A stretch of 64,000 bases of DNA from Streptacidiphilus pinicola (GTDB lineage: Bacteria > Actinomycetota > Actinomycetes > Streptomycetales > Streptomycetaceae), in contig NZ_QKYN01000089.1 in assembly GCF_003258295.1 (NCBI RefSeq), forward strand, positions 1 to 64,000, given 5' to 3'. A program made the translations under genes and the position numbers. This document shows positions 1 through 7,688 of the stretch, piece by piece. The notes beneath the pieces were generated by a model. That model ran no database searches and was not told where the DNA came from. It saw nothing but the letters and a program-made list of their open reading frames with translations. Numbering within the stretch: the first letter of the stretch is position 1; each line of letters opens with the position of its first letter.

Positions 1-1342
1 TCTCCAGCGGGTCGGTGGAGTATTCGCGGGTGAGGTGCAGGCCGCGGCGGGCGATCTTCTCGGTGAGCACGGACCGCTTGAGCACCAGGGCGGACAGGGC
101 GTAGGCGGCGGTGGCGGAGACCACGAGGGGGAGCAGAGCCCCCCAGGCGTGGGTGAGTTCGAGGGTGAAGATGACGCCGGTGAGCGGGGAGCGCATGACG
201 CCGCCGACGACGGCGGCGAGGCCGAGGATGGCCCAGAAGCCGGGGATCGCGTGGGGGAAGAGCATGCCCTCCCAGGCGCCGAGTGCGCCGCCGATCATGA
301 AGACGGGTGCGAGCACGCCGCCGGAAGTTCCGGAGCCGAGCGAGAGCGCCCAGATGAGCGTCTTGACGGTGAGGATGCCGATGATCAGGCCGAGTGTGGC
401 GCGGCCGGTCAGCAGTTGGTCGATGACGTCATAGCCGACGCCGAGGGCGCGCGGCTCTATCAGGCCGCCGAGGCCGATGATCAGGCCGCCGATGGCGGGC
501 CACCACATCCAGTGGAACGGCAGCTTCCCGAAGGCGTCCTCGGCGCGGTAGACCAGCCAGGTTGCGGTCACGGCGAGCGCGCCGCCGGTGAGGCCGACGA
601 CCGCGGCCAGCACGTCCAGGGTCGGGGTCAGGTGCAGGCCGGCGGCGCTGACCGGGAAGACGGGCGTGGTGCCGAGCAGGTAGCCGCGGCAGACGGTGGC
701 CACGGCGACGGCCGCGACGACGGGGACGAAGCTGCGCGGGCGCCACTCGAAGAGCAGCAGCTCGACCGCGAGCAGGATCGCGGCCAGGGGTGAGTTGAAG
801 GTGGCGGCCATGCCGGCGGCGGCGCCGGAGACGAGCAGCGTCTTGCGCTCGTTCGCGGTCAGGTGCAGCAGCTGGGCCAGGATCGAGCCGATCGCGCCGC
901 CGGTCATGATGATCGGCCCCTCGGCGCCGAACGGTCCGCCGGTGCCGATGCTGATCGCGGCGGAGACGGGCTTGAGCACCGCGACCTTGGGCTGGACCCT
1001 GCTGCCGCCGGTCAGGATCGCCTCGATGGCCTCGGGCATGCCGTGCCCGCGTATCTTCTCCGACCCGTAGCGGGCCATGACGCCGACCACCAGGCCACCG
1101 AGGACGGGCGCCCCCAGCACCAGCCACCAGGGGTGGTGCACCGCGCCGGGGGCGATCAGGGCACTGTTGAAGCGCTGGTAGAAGACGAGGTTGGTGACCA
1201 GGCCGATCAGGCGCAGCAGGGCGAGTGCGGCGAGTGAGCCGAAGCCGCCGACGACGAGCGCGAGGGCGGTGATCAGCAGCATCCGGGGGCGGGCGGTGAA
1301 GTCACCGAGATGGACGGGCTTGGAGGCGTGCGCGGTACGCAT
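1..1342 (-). CDS. ClC-family chloride channel/antiporter, 3' end outside window
   Basis: I translated this frame by hand from the ATG at 1342; it stays open to the window edge, so the C-terminus is missing. The product is a ClC chloride channel or H+/Cl- exchanger of the cytoplasmic membrane. Visible family motifs are GTGGPFGAEGP (the GxEGP-type anion-site loop) and GSGTSGGVLAPVFMIGG (the GSGxSGG/GxFxP region), with a string of hydrophobic helices between. The last residues seen (REYSTDPLE) lie where a cytosolic CBS-domain tail usually begins, so a CBS tail is likely but unseen. The MarR-type gene at 1435-1929 is just upstream on the same strand and may control it. The family call is firm; transported ion and channel versus exchanger mode are not determined. 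Confidence 0.9.
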   Translation of the reverse strand, partial: MRTAHASKPVHLGDFTARPRMLLITALALVVGGFGSLAALALLRLIGLVTNLVFYQRFNSALIAPGAVHHPWWLVLGAPVLGGLVVGVMARYGSEKIRGHGMPEAIEAILTGGSRVQPKVAVLKPVSAAISIGTGGPFGAEGPIIMTGGAIGSILAQLLHLTANERKTLLVSGAAAGMAATFNSPLAAILLAVELLLFEWRPRSFVPVVAAVAVATVCRGYLLGTTPVFPVSAAGLHLTPTLDVLAAVVGLTGGALAVTATWLVYRAEDAFGKLPFHWMWWPAIGGLIIGLGGLIEPRALGVGYDVIDQLLTGRATLGLIIGILTVKTLIWALSLGSGTSGGVLAPVFMIGGALGAWEGMLFPHAIPGFWAILGLAAVVGGVMRSPLTGVIFTLELTHAWGALLPLVVSATAAYALSALVLKRSVLTEKIARRGLHLTREYSTDPLE

Positions 1343-1434
1343 GTTGCTCCGGTTCTTTTCAGGGGCAGGGGTGAGCTGGGCAACGTCGTGCGGTGGTCGA
1401 CGTCGTGGGCCCGGCCGACTGGGGGTCGGGCGGG

Positions 1435-1929
1435 TCAAAGCGGGACGGGGCCGTGCAGGTCGGCCGCGTAGTCCTCGCCCACGACGTGGTGGAAGGCGTC
1501 CAGGCCGTCGGCGGTGGCGGCGCGGAGCTCTGCCGGGATCCGCGACAGGATCCGGGCGAGCTCCTCCTCCCGCCACCGCAGCACCTGGTCGACCAGGGTC
1601 TGCCCGAGCGGGCTGAGTTCAAGGGTGACGACGCTGCGGTGCTGCGGGTCCGAGCCGCGCAGCACATGGCCGGAGCCGACCAGGCGGTCCGCCAGTCGGG
1701 TGACCGACGACGCGCCGAGTCCGAGGGTTCGGGCCACGGCCGAGGAGGGGCAGCGCCCGAGGTCGTCGAGCGCGAGGACCATCCGCATCTGCGGCAGTGA
1801 TATGCCGCCTCCGGCAGCCTCCAGGCTCCGGAGTGCGACGCCGATCAGATCGCGGGTCGCGCGCTGGAAGGCCTGGATCTCGTCCGCACTCGGGGTGGTC
1901 TGCGGAATTCGAGCCGTTGGAATCGCCAT
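1435..1929 (-). CDS. MarR-family transcriptional regulator
   Basis: A 164-residue winged-helix regulator. The start is set at ATG 1929 because upstream residues in the same frame have no family character. Residues about 35-110 form the winged helix: LPQMRMVLALDDLGRCPSS, then ARTLGLGASSVTRLADRL as recognition region and a wing around GSDPQHRSVVTLELSPLG. This order is typical of MarR dimers that release DNA on binding a phenolic or oxidising ligand. The gene lies directly upstream of the ClC channel on the same strand, so cotranscription or control of that gene is plausible. Two TTG-N7-CAA repeats just upstream could be its operators. The ligand is unknown. Confidence 0.85.
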   Translation of the reverse strand: MAIPTARIPQTTPSADEIQAFQRATRDLIGVALRSLEAAGGGISLPQMRMVLALDDLGRCPSSAVARTLGLGASSVTRLADRLVGSGHVLRGSDPQHRSVVTLELSPLGQTLVDQVLRWREEELARILSRIPAELRAATADGLDAFHHVVGEDYAADLHGPVPL

Positions 1930-1939
1930 AGCAGAAGTA

Positions 1940-1984
1940 TTGCATGCATCAAGAGTTGCTGAGAGGCAGACTTGTCTTAAGCAA
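1940..1984. promoter_or_regulatory. Two TTG-N7-CAA inverted repeats, candidate MarR operators
   Basis: Positions 1940-1952 read TTGCATGCATCAA and 1972-1984 read TTGTCTTAAGCAA. Both are TTG-N7-CAA, both have near-palindromic centres, and they start 32 bp apart, about three helical turns. They lie 11-55 bp upstream of the MarR-type start at 1929, as expected for an autoregulatory MarR operator pair. The repeats are seen directly; the binding protein is inferred. Confidence 0.5.
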
Positions 1985-2099
1985 GGACGATGCGGGAGGC
2001 GGTTCGCATGCTCCGGTCTTCTTCGACTCGGTCGCGACGCTGTCGCCGCGGGTATGACGCTCGGCGCCCTGCTGCGGGCGCTGCCGGGGATGGGCCCGA

Positions 2100-2830
2100 T
2101 CACGGCCCACGAGAGGCAGCTTGCCGCGTGCGGCGTGGACCATCGCGATGGAGTGCTCGACGGTGACGAACCGGTCGACGCCGTCCTTGACGTCCCGTTC
2201 GGTGCGGCCCGGGCGCGGGAGCAGTAGCGCCTCGGCGCCGTGGCACGCGAGGTCGCCGTTGATCCGGGTGGGCAGGTGGCGGTCGGTCAGCTGGGTCCCG
2301 GGTCCGGCCAGACCGCAGACGTTCTGCGGGTTGTGGAAGCGTCCGAAGCCGGCCTCGGGCAGCGGGTTGACGGCGATGATCTTCGCGCCGCGGCGTTTGG
2401 CCTGCTCCAGGGCGGTGAGCATGCGCGGGTGGCAGGTGTCGGGGTTCTGGCCGACGATCATGATCAGGTCGGCGTGGTCGGCGTTGTCTTCAAGGGTGAC
2501 CATGCCCTTGCCGACGCCGATCGTCTCGGACAGGGCGGCGCCGCTGGACTCGTGGCACATGTTGGAGCAGTCAGGCAGGTTGTTGGTGCCCAGGCGGCGC
2601 GCCAGCAGCTGGTAGACGAAGGCCGCCTCGTTGCTGGTCCGGCCGCTGGTGTCGAAGACGGCGCGGTTCGGGTCGGGCATCTCCAGTAGCCGGTCGGCGA
2701 CGAGCGCGAGCGCGTCGTCCCAGGAGATCGGGGCGTAGTGCGTGGCGCCGGGGGCGAGGTGCAGAGGTGTCGGTGCCCAGGAAGTGGAAGTCGCCTCCGC
2801 CGCGGCCAAGCGTGCTGGACCCGCGACCAA
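2100..2830 (-). pseudogene. Molybdopterin oxidoreductase (FdhF/YdeP-like) remnant
   Basis: The frame keeps a clear block of the formate-dehydrogenase-like molybdopterin oxidoreductase alpha subunit. It runs from HYAPISWDDALALVADRL through NEAAFVYQLLARRLGTNNLP, CHESSGAALSETIG and DLIMIVGQNPDTCHPRM to GPGTQLTDRHLPTRI. It then jumps to a late-family segment (FVTVEHSIAMVHAARGKLP) with several hundred residues missing between. The N-terminal cofactor-binding part is also missing. A protein of this family needs about 700-760 residues, so this cannot be functional. It lies between MarR and an FAD monooxygenase with no partner subunit. The coordinates are approximate because only homology marks the ends. 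Confidence 0.75.
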
Positions 2831-3247
2831 CTCTGCAGTGCGCCCTGGCGTTCAGTCGTCGCGGGGCGGTGGGGAGGTGAAGTCGCCGGAGGCGCCTGCC
2901 GAGCCGGAGACAACAGTTAAGTGAATGCCGAGCAGAATTTTCCGGGGTGGTCAAATTTCTTCTCCCTGACCAGACTTCCATCGATTCGTCAAGGAAGGAT
3001 TCGCGATTTATCTCGGCAATCGTGGCAGGAAGTGCGAGATTGGTGGAGAACAGCACATCAGGGGGCTGGCCTGCTGCCCAGTGGCGGGGCGGTGTATCCT
3101 TTCAGGGCACACGAAATTGCCTCCCGGTTGGTAGTCCGGACCGCAGCTCGCCGGTTTTTCGATCTGCGTCAATGCCCTCCCCTTCAGGGGAGTCCTGGTG
3201 TGCTCCGAGTACGAGAAGAACTCTTCACTGGGAGTACTGTGTCTGGA
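2831..3247. other. 417-bp non-coding stretch with an inverted repeat
   Basis: No convincing gene is present. The stretch is richer in AT than its surroundings between about 2930 and 3060. It contains the inverted repeat TGGTCA (2948-2953) / TGACCA (2967-2972) with a 13-nt spacer, which could be an operator or a small hairpin upstream of the monooxygenase. Nothing else was recognised. Confidence 0.4.
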
Positions 3248-4453
3248 ATGCGTATCGTCATCGCCGGCGGCGGGCTCGCCGGGTTGACGGTGGCCCACTA
3301 CCTGAACCGGAACGGCCTGGACGTGGCCGTCTACGAGCGCGACGCCGACGTGGCGGCACGCGAGGCCGGGTACCGAATCCACATCAACTCCACCGGCACC
3401 TCCGCGCTGCACGCCGCCCTGGAGCCGCGCCTGTGGGAGCTGTTCCTGGCGACCTGCGGCATGCCGAGCGAGGACATGCTGCTGTTCGACGAGCAGTTCA
3501 ATCTCCGTCCCGGCCGGGACAAGTCGGCCACCGAGGGCACCGGTGTGCCCACCGACATCCCCGAGCACCTGGTGGTGTGCCGCTCGACCCTGCGTCGCAT
3601 CCTCTACCTCGGCCTGGAAGACGTCGTGCACTTCGGCTCCCGAGTCACCGGCTACCGCACCCACCCCGACTCGACCATCACCGTGCTGCTGGAGGGCGGA
3701 GCCACGGCCGAGGCCGACGTGCTCATCGCCGCGGACGGCATCAACTCCTCAGTCCGCGCCCAGCGCCTGCCCCAGGTCCAGGTCGCCGATCTCGGCGCGC
3801 GACACATCGCCGCGAAGATCCACCTCACCGGCGAGACCAAGGCCAAGCTGCCGGCGCAGATGTTCAACGCCTTCTCGCTGGCCTACGACGCCGACTTCAC
3901 CGGGCTGACCCTGGGCCCACTGGAGCGCACCGACCCCACCTCGCCGCTGATCGCCGAACAGGAGCCCAACTTCCAGCATGAGGCCACCGCCGACTACGCG
4001 CTGAGCATCTTCAACTCGCTCGCCGACCACATGCTCCCCGACGCCGAACTGTTCACTGCCGGCCCCGACAAGCTCAAGGCGTATGCCCTGCAGCGCGTCG
4101 CCACCTGGCACCCCTCCCTGGTCGACACGGTCCGACTGTGGGACACCTCCACCATCCAGGCCCTCAAGCTCCGCAGCTGCGTGCCCGTCGACGCCTGGGA
4201 ACCCTCCAACGTCACCGTCATGGGCGACGCGATCCACGCCATGAGCCCCGCCCTGGGCATCGGCGCCAACACCGCGCTGCGTGACGCACACACCCTGGGC
4301 GACGAACTGCTCGCCGTCCACCACGGCGACAAGCCACTCCTCGACGGCATCAGCGCCTACGAGGACACCATGCGTGACTACGCCTACCACGCCCTACGGA
4401 TGTCCGCGTTCGTCGGCCAGAAGGTGATCGGGCACCTCCCCCTGCCTGAATAG
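3248..4453 (+). CDS. FAD-dependent aromatic-type monooxygenase
   Basis: A 401-residue flavoprotein of the PHBH-like (UbiH/salicylate hydroxylase-like) group. It would use FAD and NAD(P)H to hydroxylate or epoxidise an organic substrate. Motifs in order are MRIVIAGGGLAGLTVAHYL (Rossmann GxGxxG, residues 1-19), VYERDA at the end of the second strand, CRSTLRRILYLGL, ADVLIAADGINSSVR (DG motif) and VMGDAIHAMSPALGIGANTA (GD motif). The start at ATG 3248 puts the Rossmann fold at the N-terminus. An in-frame GTG at 3239 sits closer to a GGAG at 3231 and is a real alternative adding three residues. The open frame extends upstream to 2921 but has no family character there. No biosynthetic partner genes adjoin it, so the substrate cannot be named. 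Confidence 0.85.
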   Translation: MRIVIAGGGLAGLTVAHYLNRNGLDVAVYERDADVAAREAGYRIHINSTGTSALHAALEPRLWELFLATCGMPSEDMLLFDEQFNLRPGRDKSATEGTGVPTDIPEHLVVCRSTLRRILYLGLEDVVHFGSRVTGYRTHPDSTITVLLEGGATAEADVLIAADGINSSVRAQRLPQVQVADLGARHIAAKIHLTGETKAKLPAQMFNAFSLAYDADFTGLTLGPLERTDPTSPLIAEQEPNFQHEATADYALSIFNSLADHMLPDAELFTAGPDKLKAYALQRVATWHPSLVDTVRLWDTSTIQALKLRSCVPVDAWEPSNVTVMGDAIHAMSPALGIGANTALRDAHTLGDELLAVHHGDKPLLDGISAYEDTMRDYAYHALRMSAFVGQKVIGHLPLPE

Positions 4454-4960
4454 TCACCGCGCCGCTGCTCGGGCGGTGCATAGGACGTACCGCCCGAGCC
4501 CGCACAGCTCCCAGGTCGGCAGCCCCGCGATGACCTCACCGGACACTCTGCCCCGGGGTGTGGGGCACGTCATGGCTGACCTCCTACGGCATGGGCGGGG
4601 CATGGGTGGCCGCGGCGGTCTGGGCCGCAGTCGCAGCGGCGACGGTCCTTGGGGCGGCCCGCCGCAGGGTCGCTCCCGCCGACCCCGCGTCGTTAGCCCG
4701 GACGGTGCCCGACGGCGTCGGCCGGCCTCGCCGACGGACACGTGGCCCTGGCAGGCTGGTTTCGGCAGGCCGATCGGCGTCCCGGCGCCTTGTCGAAACT
4801 CGGGGTGAGAACGGCGTCGTGGCCGTGCCCGTCGTGGACTGCGCGTTCGGTTCGCCTTCCTGTTCGCGCTGGGTGTTGTCGAGTTCCGGCCGGTCGAGTT
4901 CTCACGGTCACGGCGGCGCCCCGAGCCGGTTCCTCACCGGCCGTCTGAACCCTACCCGCG
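4454..4960. other. Non-coding stretch with a possible small membrane-protein remnant
   Basis: No confident gene is present. From a GTG at 4558 the plus strand encodes a short segment, SWLTSYGMGGAWVAAAVW followed by AAATVLGAARRR, which looks like one membrane helix with a basic border as in SHOCT-type small membrane proteins. The frame then runs on with no recognisable SHOCT tail, and no ribosome binding site precedes the GTG. I read it as either decayed or chance. Confidence 0.3.
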
Positions 4961-5419
4961 TCATCGCAGCCGAGGGTTGGTGCCGGATGAGTTCGCGTCC
5001 TGCTGTTGCGGCGCGGGGGCGCCGTCCGGACGGGCCCGGATGGACAGACCCGGACGGCGGCGGTGGATGGTGAGGTAGGACAAGCCGTCCGGACCTGCGG
5101 CAAGGGCACGCCTCGAGCCTCGTGGGAGCCAGAACAAAGCTCCCACTGTCATCGCCTGGTCGCGGTCCGGGCTGGTGAGGGTCCCGTCGCCCGCCATGAC
5201 GAGGAGGAGGACGTCCAGGTCCGGCTCCGCGTGCGCGTCCACGTGCCGTCCGGGCGTCAGGCGGATGAGGTTGGCATCGAGCTGGCGTCCGCGTTCGGCG
5301 AGCTTCCAGACAGCCCCGGTCGCCTCGGCTCCGCTCTCGACAAGGTCTTGGGTGTTGCACAGGAGCCGGGCCAGCGGCCCGTCGGACGCGAAGGCCATGG
5401 CTGATGCCTCATCGGACAT
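4961..5419 (-). CDS. Cupin-like small protein, cotranscribed with hemerythrin/DUF2249 gene
   Basis: A 152-residue protein starting at ATG 5419 (MSDEASAMAFASDGPLARLL). It overlaps the end of the upstream hemerythrin/DUF2249 gene by 11 bp, which argues for translational coupling. Residues about 30-115 read as a single beta-barrel cupin: LDANLIRLTPGRHVDAH, then DLDVLLLVMAGDGTLTSPD and ALFWLPRGSRRALAAG. HVDAHAEPDLDVLL resembles a degenerate cupin metal motif with two histidines. The last 30 residues are polar and probably disordered. Cupins of this size often sense or bind a metal or small ligand. No substrate can be assigned. Confidence 0.7.
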   Translation of the reverse strand: MSDEASAMAFASDGPLARLLCNTQDLVESGAEATGAVWKLAERGRQLDANLIRLTPGRHVDAHAEPDLDVLLLVMAGDGTLTSPDRDQAMTVGALFWLPRGSRRALAAGPDGLSYLTIHRRRPGLSIRARPDGAPAPQQQDANSSGTNPRLR

Positions 5420-6158
5420 GGGTTGCCACCCGGCCGATGCGCACGCGCCACCGCTCGGGGCCCGATTCGAGGTAATCCCAGGTGAACCCGTCTGGGTGGG
5501 CGGCCTCGAATTCGCGGCGCAGCGGCTTGGGGTCGTGGTTGTTGACCAGGGTGAAGGCCTCGCCTGGGGCGAGTCGTGCGTAGCGGGCGAAGATGCGTGG
5601 GTGGCGCTGGTCGTGCGGGATCCGGGCGACGTCGACGACATCGGGCCGATCGAGGTGGCCGCCGGCCTGCATGGTGCTCCAGGCTGCGGTCAAGGACTCC
5701 ATGTCGGCGCCGCCTGGGAGGGCGGCGAGCGCCGGCAGCAGGACCGTCTGCTCCGCCTCGAGATGGGCGGCCGTCAGGGCTTCGATGCCGTGGGCCAGAG
5801 CGTCGACCGTGTCCGCATCGTCGGTGCGGGAGAGCGCCTCGATGCGCTCGTCGAGTGATCTCACCTGCAGTCGAAGGGCTCTGACCAGCAGGCGGGTCTC
5901 GGCCGCACCTGCGGCAGGCGCGTACAGGACCTGGTCGGAGGCGGCGAGATGGCGGCGCAGGTCTCCGACGCAGAACGCCACGAGCGCCGCCCACGCCTCT
6001 TCCAGGGCATCGTGGGCAAGGTCGAGTTCGGTCGACAAGGCGACCTTGGCTCTGAGGGTCGACAGGAGTCGGCGGCCGGCTTCCTCGATCGCTTCCCCGG
6101 CCTTGACGGCCGGGGCGGCCCCTGTCACTTGGATGTCGATCTCCGTGGACGGTGTCAT
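5409..6158 (-). CDS. Hemerythrin-like domain fused to DUF2249
   Basis: A 249-residue soluble protein with two domains. Residues about 15-160 are a four-helix bundle of hemerythrin type, with spaced histidines and acids (DLAHDALEEAWAALV, DLRRHLAASDQVLY, GIEALTAAHLEAEQTVLLPA). Residues about 180-245 are DUF2249, with VARIPHDQRHPRIFARYARL, FTLVNNHDPKPLRREFEA and GFTWDYLESGPERWRVRIGR. Hemerythrin and DUF2249 domains recur together near nitric-oxide and denitrification genes, so a role in oxygen or NO chemistry is likely but inferred. The gene is divergent from the ferredoxin gene at 6256 across a 97-bp AT-rich promoter region, and it is followed by an overlapping cupin gene. Confidence 0.8.
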   Translation of the reverse strand: MTPSTEIDIQVTGAAPAVKAGEAIEEAGRRLLSTLRAKVALSTELDLAHDALEEAWAALVAFCVGDLRRHLAASDQVLYAPAAGAAETRLLVRALRLQVRSLDERIEALSRTDDADTVDALAHGIEALTAAHLEAEQTVLLPALAALPGGADMESLTAAWSTMQAGGHLDRPDVVDVARIPHDQRHPRIFARYARLAPGEAFTLVNNHDPKPLRREFEAAHPDGFTWDYLESGPERWRVRIGRVATHVR

Positions 6159-6194
6159 GACCTCGCTCCTCTCGGGCAGCCCCTCCAGGTATAA

Positions 6195-6212
6195 CCTATT
6201 TCTCCATGTAGG
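6195..6212. promoter_or_regulatory. CCTA-N10-TAGG inverted repeat in divergent promoter
   Basis: The 97-bp gap between the divergent hemerythrin/DUF2249 and ferredoxin genes holds CCTATTTCTCCATGTAGG, an inverted repeat CCTA-N10-TAGG. It lies within AT-rich sequence (about 6190-6233) that stands out from the surrounding GC-rich DNA. Its place suits an operator serving both directions. The HTH regulator encoded at 6594-7253 is the obvious candidate protein. The repeat is seen directly; its function is inferred. Confidence 0.45.
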
Positions 6213-6255
6213 ATTTGTAAAAACACTCGCGGTGGCAGATGTTGAGGAGGCCGTT

Positions 6256-6597
6256 GTGACCTACGTGATCGCGCAGCCGTGCGTGGACGTGAAGGACAAG
6301 GCGTGCATCGAGGAATGCCCGGTCGACTGCATCTACGAGGGGCGGCGCTCGCTGTACATCCACCCGGACGAGTGCGTGGACTGCGGCGCGTGCGAGCCTG
6401 TCTGCCCGGTGGAGGCGATCTTCTACGAGGACGACGTGCCTGCCGAGTGGCAGGCGTACACCCCGGCCAACGCGGAGTTCTTCGACGACCTGGGCTCTCC
6501 CGGCGGAGCGGCGAAGCTGGGACGGATCGACCACGACCACCCGCTGGTCGCGGAGCTGTCCTCGGCCGTGAACGAGGCCGCGCAGGAGGGCGTGTGA
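6256..6597 (+). CDS. fdxA: 7Fe ferredoxin (FdxA type)
   Basis: A 113-residue ferredoxin that carries electrons in the cytoplasm through one [3Fe-4S] and one [4Fe-4S] cluster. The first cluster motif is CVDVKDKACIEECPVDC (C-x7-C-x3-CP) and the second is CVDCGACEPVCPVEAI (CxxCxxCxxxCP). The C-terminal extension (PAEWQAYTPANAEFF) is typical of the actinobacterial FdxA group. The start is GTG 6256, preceded by GAGGAGG at 6244-6250; open sequence upstream is not family-like. The stop overlaps the GTG of the next regulator gene by 4 bp (GTGA), so the two are almost certainly cotranscribed. It is divergent from the hemerythrin/DUF2249 gene. Its redox partner is unknown. Confidence 0.93.
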   Translation: MTYVIAQPCVDVKDKACIEECPVDCIYEGRRSLYIHPDECVDCGACEPVCPVEAIFYEDDVPAEWQAYTPANAEFFDDLGSPGGAAKLGRIDHDHPLVAELSSAVNEAAQEGV

Positions 6598-7253
6598 TCG
6601 CGGTGGAGCGTTCGCGCCGACAGCAGATCCTGGACCTGCTCCGGGCGGTGGCCGAACCGCTGGGAGCGGCGGAGGTGGCCGAGCGGCTGGGCGTCCACGC
6701 CAACACCGCCCGCTTCCATCTCGACGCCCTGGTGTCGCAGGGCGTGGTCGAGCGTGGCTCGGAGGACCGGTCCGGTCCGGGACGTCCGCGCACCGTGTAC
6801 TCCCCCCGCCAAGGCATGGACCGGGGCGGGGTGCGCAGCTACCGGCTGCTGGCGCAGATCCTCCTCAGCCAATTGGCGTCGTCCGGGCCGGACGCGGGCG
6901 AAGCAGTCCGTCAGGCAGGGCAGGACTGGGGCCGCTACCTGGTCGAGCCCCCGCCGCCGCACCGCGTGGCGACCGCCGAGGAGGCGGCAGCCCGGCTGAT
7001 CGCGCTCCTGGGCGATCTCGGGTTCGACCCCGATCCGGGCGCACCCGGTCCCACCGTGCCGGGTGTGATCCGGCTGCGCCACTGCCCGTTCCTGGAGCTT
7101 GCCGAGGAGTACGGGCCCCTTGTGTGCCAGTCCCACCTGGGCCTGATGCAGGGCGCGTTGCACCAACTGCGGGCACCGGTCACCGCAGCCGGCCTGGTGC
7201 CGTTCGCCGAGCCGGGCGCCTGTCTGGCCCATCTGTCACCCGTCGCGGCCTGA
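6594..7253 (+). CDS. HTH regulator with C-terminal cysteine cluster (SufR/ArsR-like)
   Basis: A 219-residue DNA-binding regulator. Residues about 5-65 are a winged HTH: RQQILDLLRAVAEPLGAAEV, AERLGVHANTARFHLDALV, then a wing around RSGPGRPRTVYS. The C-terminal half ends with RLRHCPFLELAEEYGPLVCQ and GACLAHLS. This gives HCPF, a cysteine 13 residues on and a later one, the pattern found in regulators that carry a metal or Fe-S cluster, such as SufR. It starts at a GTG overlapping the ferredoxin stop (GTGA), so it is made with an Fe-S protein. It may sense Fe-S status, NO or oxygen and act on the CCTA-N10-TAGG site at 6195-6212. The HTH call is firm; the cluster is inferred. Confidence 0.85.
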   Translation: MIAVERSRRQQILDLLRAVAEPLGAAEVAERLGVHANTARFHLDALVSQGVVERGSEDRSGPGRPRTVYSPRQGMDRGGVRSYRLLAQILLSQLASSGPDAGEAVRQAGQDWGRYLVEPPPPHRVATAEEAAARLIALLGDLGFDPDPGAPGPTVPGVIRLRHCPFLELAEEYGPLVCQSHLGLMQGALHQLRAPVTAAGLVPFAEPGACLAHLSPVAA

Positions 7254-7316
7254 CCCCGATGCGACGCCAGGCCACCGGCAACGAGCCGTTCACGCCCTAC
7301 CTGTAGGAGGCCTCTC

Positions 7317-7688
7317 ATGCACATCGCCGACATCGGCGCCACGGCTCGCCGCCAGGCTCCGATCCAGGGCGGCCCCACCGCCGCCCTGCTCATCCCGTCC
7401 GGGACGTCCGACCAGGTGGCCGTCTTCCACCTGGAGATCCCGCCCGGCGGGGCCATGCCCGAACACGACCACGGCCCCTCGCAGATCGTCCTGGTCCCGC
7501 TCGCGGGCCTGGTCGAGGTTCACCACGACGGTCGGGCCACGACCCTGTCTCCCGGTATGACCGCCCACGTCGGAGTCGGCGAGCGCGTGCGTCTGGCCAA
7601 TCCCGGCACCGAGCCCGCGTCCGTGGTCGTGGTGGCGAGCCCGGCCGCGTTCGCCGACCGCCTGGCCTCCTGGCCGGCCGTCTCGTGA
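7317..7688 (+). CDS. Cupin domain protein
   Basis: A 123-residue single-domain cupin with a good ribosome binding site (GGAGG at 7306-7310). The barrel core is FHLEIPPGGAMPEHDHGPSQ, a conserved cupin motif 1 with two histidines that can bind a metal. Motif 2 is weaker, around LSPGMTAHVGVGERVRLANP, and includes one histidine. Such proteins often buffer a small molecule or act as simple oxygen or sulfur chemistry enzymes. It follows the ferredoxin and cysteine-rich regulator genes and its stop overlaps the GTG of the next membrane-protein gene by 4 bp. It is therefore part of this redox module. The substrate is unknown. Confidence 0.8.
   Translation: MHIADIGATARRQAPIQGGPTAALLIPSGTSDQVAVFHLEIPPGGAMPEHDHGPSQIVLVPLAGLVEVHHDGRATTLSPGMTAHVGVGERVRLANPGTEPASVVVVASPAAFADRLASWPAVS

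Noticed and set aside
429-1127. Arginine-rich open frame of 232 codons
   Set aside because: It is an out-of-frame shadow on the same strand as the ClC gene, with no family character; the real protein starts at 1342.
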